Positions 56,347 through 64,000 of a DNA stretch of 64,000 nt are shown here, one piece after another. Origin of the DNA: Trachythela sp. YZ-2020 (Eukaryota; Cnidaria; Anthozoa; Malacalcyonacea; Clavulariidae). The notes under the pieces are model-generated. The model had not been told where the DNA came from and made no database searches. It saw only the letters and a list, made by a program, of their open reading frames with translations. The stretch lies in NCBI GenBank assembly GCA_016169945.1, contig JADLSH010000285.1, positions 62,001-126,000 on the forward strand, written 5' to 3'. A program made the position numbers and the translations under genes. Within the stretch, counting starts at the first letter, position 1. Each line of letters starts with the position of its first letter.

Positions 56347-57538
56347 CTCTGGCCCAGCCAACACGTTAAACGGGCGACAAGTATTTGCAGGCTGATGGTT
56401 TGATAGGCTAGAATTGACTGATGCATTATCAGTGTTATGGCCTTATGGGGGCTTTTCGAGTGTTTTAAACCCCATTTCTTGCAATCTAGTCGTATTTTTT
56501 GTTAATTATAGGCCGTAGGATGAGGGTCGAAAATATGCTTAGAAAACAGATTCCGTAGCACCCCTCGTGTAACTACATAATTTTTACATGAATCAATAGA
56601 TTAGAACGTACTTAGTTAGAATCCACTTCCCCCCAAGCGAAATAGTTGCACAAATTGAAGTACAACCTCTCCAAAGTTCGGGCTTCCTCGTGTTTCGAAA
56701 TCATGAACGGCCATTGTTGTGTTGCAACTACGCATGCGCTTGACCACAAAACACTTAATGCGCACGCGCAGATAGGAAAACTGATCTCAATAAAACACGC
56801 ATATTCAAGATGGCTACTAATGACGATATGTCGAAAATTCGAATATCCTCATGTTTTATGCATTTTGAAGGCGTAACCGAGCAACTTTCTAAAGTTACTC
56901 GTCAAAGGCTTAAGAAATTTGTCGATTGCAGGAATAAATGGGCGAAACTTAATTGCCTGCAAGCTGAGATAGCGAAGGATTCGTATGATAAGTTTGATGA
57001 CGAATTCGTCAATTATTCATACTTGGCAGAGAACACAAACGAAAGTTTGATTTAGAATGGTACCACCACATGAAATGCTACAAGAAATTTAGCGATGAAG
57101 AAAAGATCCGTAGGAAAACGGAGCTAGTACAAGCACGGAAAAGGTCGCTAATACCGTAGACCACACATGCCAGCATTTACCAGCGTTGAACCCAGAAGAA
57201 ATATTTCACGCAATTCAGTCATTTCAGTGGACCAAGTAAGACCTTGCCTCAAAGAAACAAGCATGTACTACCAGAATGCTGCATTATTTGTGGAAGAGAT
57301 TCGTCTTGGTTTTCAAGAGACAAGGTATGATTATGTACAATTTCTTGTGTACAGTATCTTTATATTCTATGGACCACCTTTTGGTGGAAAAGTTGTCATA
57401 TTGTGCCTCACTGTCTTGTGCATATACCTATATGGCTATATGATATTTTAGAGTACCTATTGGGTGCGTTGGATCTTAATGGGTTAATTATCCAGATAAT
57501 AAGTTTATTTAAACAAGCATAATATAAGCTACTCTGGA

Positions 57539-57577
57539 TTGTAAAGTTTATGAACATTGTGTTCATAAACTTTACAA
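57539..57577. repeat. Perfect 17-bp hairpin in copy 3 intron
   Basis: TTGTAAAGTTTATGAAC, a 5-base loop, then its exact reverse complement. Confidence 0.85.
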
Positions 57578-57628
57578 ACCAAGTAACTATTTAATACCTG
57601 GTTAATTTGTCAAATTCACCCTGCTTTA

Positions 57629-58029
57629 GGGGCTGTTTATATAAAACCTGGGCTGGCTCGCTGACCGGGTCAGCCCGGTAAACGGGATGAAATTGTCTTG
57701 TGTTTATATGAGAAAATTTCATGATTTTGACCTTTGACATTGTTTTGACAGTTCTTAAAAATAGCTCACAGACAAATTGGTGGTGGCGTCTCTTTCAAAT
57801 TTCATCCCGGCAACTGGGCCAGCCTGGTTAGCGAGTGTTTATATGAGGAAATTTTCATCCTGGTAAGAGAGATCTCGCCTTTTTCAAGTGAGATCTCTGG
57901 AACCGGGCCAGCCCGCTTGTCCATATAAACGCACAGTAGTTTTTACTATAAAATCAATTACATGGCGAGATCTTGCTAAGCGGGCTGGCCCGGTCAGCGA
58001 GCCAGCCCGGGTTCCATATAAACAGGCCC
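57629..58029. mobile_element. Harbinger-type MITE in copy 3 intron
   Basis: TIRs begin GGGGCTGTTTATATAAAACC and continue through GGGCTGGCTCGCTGACC. TTA lies directly on both sides (57626-57628 and 58030-58032). The 401-bp interior has repeated GCCAGCCCG motifs and no coding. TTA preference supports PIF/Harbinger mobilisation. Confidence 0.88.
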
Positions 58030-59545
58030 TTAGTTGGTAAATGCCATTTTTAAACAGGCATTCTAAACTTGTATGTTTTGTGTAGAAAACACAAAGAGAA
58101 GAGGAACACCACTAGTGTTGGCAAGTACAATTGATGCTGGCTTATTACGTACAGCTGCTGAGAGGAAAAATGATGAGCGGATACTTGTGCAGATTAGAGA
58201 TAAAGACTGTGTTGCATTGGAGGTCCGCTACCACAAAGTTTGCTATAGCAACTATACCATATTCCTTGCAAGGGAGGCAAAGACGACCACAACATGTGCA
58301 CCACCAGTGTATGAAATATCTTACAATGTATTCTGTAAAGAAGTCATTGAAACTGAAATCCTCAAGGGAAAAGCAATAAAGTACATGATTGAGAAATTTG
58401 TTGTCATTGCTAAGGAAACTGAGAATGTGAATGCATCGAAATACAGGTCTTCCGAGCTCAAGCAGCAGCTAATTAACAGTTATCCCCAGCTGGTATTCTA
58501 TTTGCCTAAATCTAGAAATGTTAGTGAAATTGTGTATGCTGAGAACTTGGATACTTCTGATTTAGTTGAGGAACATATGTTGAGTAAAGCTGAAAATAGT
58601 GATGAAGAATTTGATGAAGGCGACTGCATAAATAAACAAGGAACCTGGACTAATAAAATTGATGGGAAGAGAGTTAGAAAATAAATAAGATTGTGAACAC
58701 CGAGTAATACTTATTTATGGCATATCGTAATTTATCTATTAAGCACCCCCCTGCCCCTCTCCTGTAAGCAATTAATTTATAAAATTGTGAAGGGTGAAAG
58801 TATTGTATTTTAAAGATAATTATGATATTTTACTGATACTTTGGTACGTAACATCACTGTACCCGATGTTGCATATTTATAAAGAGAATCAAACGTGCAA
58901 ACAGACTCTTTGTATATATTAGAAATAAGCCCCAAAATTAATAGAGAAATTACGGTATGCGTGTTCTATAATGTTTAGGATTGTGATAATATTTAAAGCC
59001 TGAAAAACAGATTTGCTTGCAAAAACGTCATGCAATTGCTGTAGTATAAAATAACATCATATTTTTAATAAGTTATTATTGTAATGTTGGCTTGGAAGTG
59101 TTCCTGGCGAGGGCTTGACACGGTACATTGCTCAGAATGTTTGGCGAACTCCATTAAAATGCACAGAACATAAAAATATCATATATTTTTAAAACAATCC
59201 GATGTCATCTTGTATTACTTCAGCCCTGCTTTCGCATATTTCATAATTTTTTTCTTGTCCAGTTCTGCGTTGAGATCAGTTTTCCTATCTGCGCGTGCGC
59301 ATTAAGTGTTTTGTGGTCAAGCGCATGCGTAGTTGTAACACAACAATGGCCGTTCATGGATTTCGAAACACGAGAAAGCTCGAACTTTGGAGAGGTTGTA
59401 CTTCAATTTGTGCAACTACTTCGCTTGGGGGGATGTGGATTCTAACTAAGTAAGTTCTAATCTATCCATTCATGTAAAAATTATGTAGTTACACGAGGGG
59501 TGCTACGGAATTGAACATTTTCGACCCTCATCCCACGGCCTATTA

Positions 59546-60705
59546 TTTTATATGTCCCATAATGCTGAATAGCTGATCTTCCTGATAAAATCCATATAAT
59601 AAAAATATATAAAACAGGCACACACTGATCTCAACGCAACTCTAGCACAGCTCAGCTCTCATGTTGAGATGTCCAACAGTGGCCGTCTGAAATTCAGACT
59701 AAGTGTATAGCACATTAGCACTAGATGAATAGCTCCCAAATACAGACATCGTACAAACCAAACAGACATAGTAATATTTATGCAGTCTTATAGTTGCGGT
59801 TGAGATCAGTTGTGGTCTTTACAAATCACTCCAGTGTCGCTGTAGCCTGCGAGGCTAGGAAGAGCCGCATTATAAATTCAAATTCGCTCTAGAAACTGAC
59901 CAATCAAATCATAGCTGAATTTTGTTTGTTTACTTCCTGTGAGTGAAATGTCAAACACAGTGACAGATCAAAATAATCTCTAACTCTTTACAATTCTGTG
60001 TCTCAACAACATTTGGGAAGATTACACGTCGACGCTTTGTTCATTTTCTCTGAAAGTGAAAAAGAATTGTTCAATATTATTTATTGTTGCCAGTATTTTA
60101 AAGTTATGTGTTGGACATTTCAATGGAATCAAACGGAATCAAACGCCCGGATAAATGCTTACATTTACGCTGCAGCTTTTATTGAATTTTAGGAACATTA
60201 ATAATCTATATGAGACAAGAATATTTTCTAAATAGTAGTGTAAAGAAACAAAACACAACTCGACATTCAGAAATAATGGCCAGAACCGGCTAGAACAAGG
60301 GATAGCACTAATAGCATGACCTTACTACAATCGCGTACAATAGAAATCAGATTTGTAACATCATAGGCATTGTTTACAATAAAGAAATATTGCGTGCTTA
60401 TTATAACTGATACGTTCACAAAACGTTTCCAAATTTTCTGATATTGGAAAGGGAAAGGTTTGAAAATGAGAGCTAAGTAAAATGTGACTGACTTGCTTGG
60501 CAATTTGGTACTGTATTCCAATCGAGGCAAAACAACAAGAATCCGACTAAATTCTAATGGATCACAATACCAACAAATACAACAAGGTCAGTTTACTCTC
60601 CTGCACTGCGATACAAGCATATAAAATAAAGTATGTCGTACGGGAGATAGCTAAACCTTTGCGCCTTGTGATTTATAAGAATGGCAATGTTAAAATACTG
60701 ATTGG
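59546..60705. other. Non-coding stretch
   Basis: No gene supported. Two short CTGATCTCAAC / GTTGAGATCAG inverted matches (59625 and 59800 areas) were seen. The frames at 59998-60530 lack features. Confidence 0.35.
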
Positions 60706-60981
60706 TCAAAATCTGAAGTTGCATACTAAAACTTCCGGACTGTACAAGACCTTTGAATTCCGCTCTATTTGTTGGCTTAAACTTAACACGTTGACAAACG
60801 ACCCCAGAGAACCATATTTATTTTTGAGAGAGCGCTTACACGCTCTGCAATAGTCGTCAACAGTTGCTGCTTTTGGTTTTCTTTCTTTTCGCGAATACAT
60901 TTTCGTAGGAGTTGTATCAGTCATTGCAATTTGGAAACTTTGACACTTGCGTACGTGTGCGCAAATTTTGTTTGTTTTCAT
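60706..60981 (-). CDS. Possible first exon with Cys-rich N-terminal domain
   Basis: From ATG 60981 (or a downstream Met, MTDTTPTKMYSRKERKPKAA), the frame reads KAATVDDYCRACKRSLKNKYGSLGSFVN. A C-x2-C pair followed by a 'KxxYG' stretch resembles an N-terminal zinc-binding region I associate with cnidarian multi-domain proteins. The frame after FVN is less protein-like and may be intron; GT sites occur but no unique donor was fixed. Low-to-moderate confidence; it could equally be part of a decayed transposon. Confidence 0.3.
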   Translation of the reverse strand: MKTNKICAHVRKCQSFQIAMTDTTPTKMYSRKERKPKAATVDDYCRACKRSLKNKYGSLGSFVNVLSLSQQIERNSKVLYSPEVLVCNFRF

Positions 60982-61693
60982 TACGTCGCCACTTCATGGT
61001 GATATTTCCGGCTCGTGTCTGATTGGTTGATTATTTTCGCCGTGGAATGTGGGCGGAATTCATTTTTATTAAGGATGATTGCAGGCGCTTTATTTTTCGC
61101 CGCCCTCCGCCCGCATATTTTTCCACCCGCGAATTTTTCCGCCTGATTATTTTATCGCCCATTTGTATAACAACCACTCAAAAATAAAGCATACTGGGTT
61201 TGGTGGATAATCCAAGTGAGTAGATATATACACAATTTAAGATCTAACCAGGAACGTGATCCGTGAGGGAATGACAAAATTTGGCAAAAATATATCCGCG
61301 TGCCGGGTTTGCTGGTCAAAAACCGGAAGTCGTTGAACAACTCAAATACACTCAAACCTGATTGGACAACTTTGAAATTCGAAATTTTTGTTGATATTCG
61401 TTGTCCAATCAGGTGAGTGCCAAATTTTGTCATTCCCTAACGGATTTTAGAGCGAATTTAAGCTCTTTGATTAAAGCATCGTTGTTTTGAGAGTTGTACG
61501 GTATCATTCTTGCAGGGGATATCGATTAATCTCGAAAGAAATGCATTTAAAGGCGAAAAATCGAGGAAGTTTCGTGTAACATATGCCAAGTCTGGGCTAT
61601 TTTGGTCTCAATGTTTCCTTCCTTCCCTCGTTATAAGGAAGTCACAGGCGGGCGCGGGCAAATAGAGCCTGGGCCTCCTGTGACGAGACAAAT
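60982..61693. other. Non-coding stretch
   Basis: Apart from the MITE at 61259-61434, nothing is supported. Note the TTTTTCCGCC / TTTTTCCACCC repeats near 61095-61140. Confidence 0.35.
61259..61434. mobile_element. MITE, CCGTGAGGGAATGACAAAAT ends
   Basis: CCGTGAGGGAATGACAAAAT (61259) and its reverse complement ending at 61434 enclose a second stem (CCTGATTGGACAAC / GTTGTCCAATCAGG). No target duplication was defined. Confidence 0.7.
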
Positions 61694-61985
61694 CCACGAC
61701 TATCCCGAGCCATAAGTTTAAACTGTGAAATCTCATGCTTTCACGCCTCATTAACAACTATGCCGAGTCATAACTTTAGTCGTTAAACTGTGAAATCTCA
61801 TGCTTTCACTCCTCATTCATGACTATCCCGAGCCATAAATTTAAACTGTGAAATCTCATGCTTTCACGCTTCATTCATGACTATCCCGAGTCATAGCTTT
61901 AAACTGTGAAATCTCATGCTTTCAAGGCTCATTAATGACTAGTTAATGTCATAGCTAAAAACAGTGGAATCTCATGTTTTCATAG
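61694..61985. repeat. 58-bp tandem repeat, five units
   Basis: Units of ACTATCCCGAGTCATAACTT ... AAACTGTGAAATCTCATGCT ... CTCATTAATG. The array resumes at 62636 (CTATCCCGAGTCATAG) after two MITE insertions. Confidence 0.85.
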
Positions 61986-62047
61986 CCTGCGTGGCAGGCT
62001 CTAAACAAAACTCCCTCCCTCCCCAGGCTAATGTTTTCACGTCTCTA

Positions 62048-62408
62048 GAGAACTTAAGCATACAGGACGGCAACGCGACGACGACGGCTATTAATACAAT
62101 GAGTCGATGAAAATAAATTAATTATTAAAGTCCCACGGGAGATTTAGACGTGATTCTCGCTCTCTTTACACTCAAATCACAGATTTTCACGCCTTGTACA
62201 CAACGCCTGCATTCAAGCCACAACAAGTGCTCATGAAATTGATTCAGTAGGAATCCTCTCAACCATAAAGCCCATATTTTCAACTTCTTAAACTGTATTA
62301 AATTCATACGATTGATAATACACGACAAGTTTTCTTTACTATCATTCATTTGAAGGAGATTGTTGTGGCCGTCGTCGTCGCGTTGCCGTCCTACATGCTT
62401 AAGTTCTC
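62048..62408. mobile_element. TA-flanked MITE with GACGACGACGG subterminal motif
   Basis: Ends GAGAACTTAAGCAT and its reverse complement, then GGACGGCAACGCGACGACGA mirrored near the right end (TCGTCGTCGCGTTGCCGTCC). TA on both sides (62046-62047 and 62409-62410). Confidence 0.8.
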
Positions 62409-62420
62409 TATCAATGACTA

Positions 62421-62634
62421 GAGACCTTACGATTAAGTACCACTTCTCGCGGCTTGAAACGCAGACGTTGAACACAATACGTAAAAGTCTGTAGTTTACC
62501 GTTGTAAACAGAGCGAGGACGACGTCTACAACTCCCGTGGGATTTTAATTATTCATTTCTATTCTAAAATACTATAAATTTCATTGTATTTATAGCCGTC
62601 GTCGTCATGTTGCCGTCTTAAATCGTAAGGTCTC
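62421..62634. mobile_element. TA-flanked MITE, GAGACCTTACGAT ends
   Basis: Ends GAGACCTTACGATTAAG and CTTAAATCGTAAGGTCTC. TA on both sides (62419-62420 and 62635-62636). It shares GCCGTCGTCGTC motifs with the neighbouring MITE and end sequence with 16808-17333, so all three are related. Confidence 0.75.
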
Positions 62635-62636
62635 TA

Positions 62637-64000
62637 CTATCCCGAGTCATAGAACTTTAAAGTGTGAATTCATATACTTAGTAGCAATACCTAGTAGCCG
62701 ATGATCATATAGAAAGTTGTGATGAATGGAAGCTCTCAACGAGACAAATAGGCCGTCAGCTAGTGCACCAAAACGTTTAGTTTCATTGGACACCTCGCTA
62801 AGCTAAAAGAACTTTACATATTCTTATAGATTAAAACACGCTGAATCCAAATCTAAAAAGTTCTTGTCGAGATACCCTGCAGTTTTTTTGTATTTCTCGA
62901 TTGAAATCTTAAAAAATTCACTGTTTTGAACTACGTTTATTAGCAATTCCGTGCAAAACTCATCGTTCAAAAAGCGTTTCGTAAGAATCGGACCAATAGC
63001 CTGCATACCGCCTACAACTCGGGCATATCTCGGGTCATTTTAAGATATACAAAATAGTAATGTACAAAACATTTGTAAACAAAATGTTACGTATTTAATT
63101 CATATCAGGTTTCCGATAATATTGCAATTTTGTTTCAATTGCAATTGTTTTATTTACAATTAATAATCAGTATTTACAAAATACATTACATTACACCCTA
63201 TCATTGTTTTGTTTATGTAAAATATCACTTTATTTTCGCTACAAGGCTTTTGATCTGTAAACCCTGATCTATATTTGTGGAAATAATATAGCTACATTAT
63301 ATTGTTTTGCACTAATATATATGTGGCTAACTGATTGAAGGCCTTGCCAAAATTAAGGTTTGCTTTTCTATTGCTGTTTAACAAGTTAACAAGAGGCATA
63401 ACAGATGGGGTAGTCTATACCCATTATAAAATTATATTATAAATCTGCCTCACAATTGGGCACTTTGGTTTGCTATGCCACCTCAAAATTCTGAATACAG
63501 CAATCATATGCCCCAGTCACACAACAATGTAGCAGCCATGGTACAAGACACCTGGGTACAAGACACCTGCAGCTAGAGAGTTCAAGGGCTGTTCTTGATG
63601 AGGTCTTGGTGGTGCAGAAGCCGCTACAAATCTAGGGGCAAGGCTGCACAACTGTTTCCAAGGGCATGTCAAGAAGCAGTCAGGGTCACAAAATTGACCA
63701 AATAGATATTAAAAAAATGAAATTTAGGGGATAGATTAGGTGTATAAAAATTGTTTATATCAAAGCACATCCCAGGTGTGCTAAATTTTTACATTGAGAA
63801 ATCTCAGGTGCAGTATTGACCAATTCTGGACAGAACAGATGTACTAAATGTGCTTTGAGGAATAGTGGGCTGACATCCAATGCTCAAATGCATCTCCTTT
63901 CATTTATATTTTACTCCAGGAGTGTTTACTGTACAGTACAATCTTAATTAAACTACATACAAATATGAATCTAGATAGTAGCAAGACTTTTGGGATCTTA
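62637..64000. other. Non-coding stretch to window end
   Basis: After the array remnant (to about 62680) no repeat or gene is supported. A 60-codon minus-strand frame at 62824-63006 is unassigned. Sequence beyond 63000 is AT-rich. Confidence 0.35.

Larger units (their letters stand above)
56810..58684 (+). pseudogene. TAGGCC-family Cys/His protein, copy 3
   Basis: Exon 1 (ATG 56810) reads MATNDDMSKIRISSCFMHFE ... VTRQRLKKFVDCRNKW. Block 2 has WYHHMKCYKKFSDEEKIRR and HVLPECCIICGRDSSWFSRDK before donor AAG|GTATGA (about 57325). After a 760-bp intron with a MITE, block 3 (about 58086-58684) is open for 199 codons: PLVLASTIDAGLLRTAAERK, VALEVRYHKVCYSNYT, EKFVVIAKETENVNASKYRS and an acidic end. 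Block 3 retains the cleanest version of the C-terminal half. The phase across the intron does not match perfectly, and block 2 contains stops, so the copy is probably inactive. Protein similarity across diverged copies suggests past selection on this protein. Confidence 0.7.
56509..59542. mobile_element. TAGGCC-family long-TIR transposon, copy 3 (diverged)
   Basis: Starts TAGGCCGTAGGATGAGGGTC; TTA flanks both sides (56506-56508 and 59543-59545). TIRs are about 250 bp and clearly related to, but diverged from, copies 1 and 2. It carries the orthologous gene and a MITE in its intron. An independent subfamily is implied. Confidence 0.88.

Overview
The window is animal nuclear DNA, not bacterial. 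It is AT-rich with TA microsatellites. The long open frames are short or split by GT..AG introns, and nearly every recognisable protein belongs to an animal transposable element: PIF/Harbinger, MULE, hAT-type MITEs, a THAP-carrying element, BEL/Pao and several LINE-like retroelements. The repeat flavour (GGGTCATTCCAGAA MITEs, an 'AATGCCAGA' minisatellite, a tRNA-derived SINE) reminds me of cnidarians such as corals and anemones. That placement is an impression from memory; another early-branching marine invertebrate such as a sponge is possible.

Layout. 1-4.5 kb: a SINE, a possible host exon (1449-1759), and the clearest host gene, an intronless membrane-anchored SAM methyltransferase (3482-4486, minus). 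5.7-16 kb: a second SINE, a Myb/SANT fragment, a truncated LINE, TA arrays, a perfect fold-back, hAT-type MITEs (one nested inside another element), and two hidden exons (14240-14312 and 15796-15968) whose intron carries a Mutator-like deletion derivative with a 9-bp target duplication. 16.8-21.9 kb: MITEs, a TTTTATATATGA minisatellite, and a LINE 3' half with a restriction-like endonuclease motif. 21.9-30.2 kb: two near-complete Harbinger elements, each with convergent transposase and DNA-binding-protein genes; each transposase has one frameshift.

30.2-33.1, 50.3-53.8 and 56.5-59.5 kb: three copies of one long-TIR element family beginning TAGGCCGTAGGATGAG. Each copy has a 3-bp target duplication of a different sequence (CAG, TAT, TTA) and a decayed multi-exon Cys/His protein. 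I could not assign this family to a known superfamily, and it is the best candidate here for something undescribed. 35.3-43.1 kb: fragments of one retroelement ORF, shuffled and partly inverted around a split hAT MITE, and interrupted by a full-length but dead BEL/Pao element (36458-42025). 47.3-54.3 kb: a 7-kb TIR element (5-bp duplication ATTGA) with a degenerate THAP exon, which contains the second TAGGCC copy, which in turn contains a MITE. 54.3-56.3 kb: a 2-kb hAT-type element with a perfect 8-bp duplication. 59.5-64 kb: mostly non-coding, with a tandem array split by two TA-flanked MITEs.

The insertions form clear nesting orders, so much of the window's history can be read from target duplications and empty sites. 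No rRNA, complete tRNA, CRISPR or operon structure was seen.
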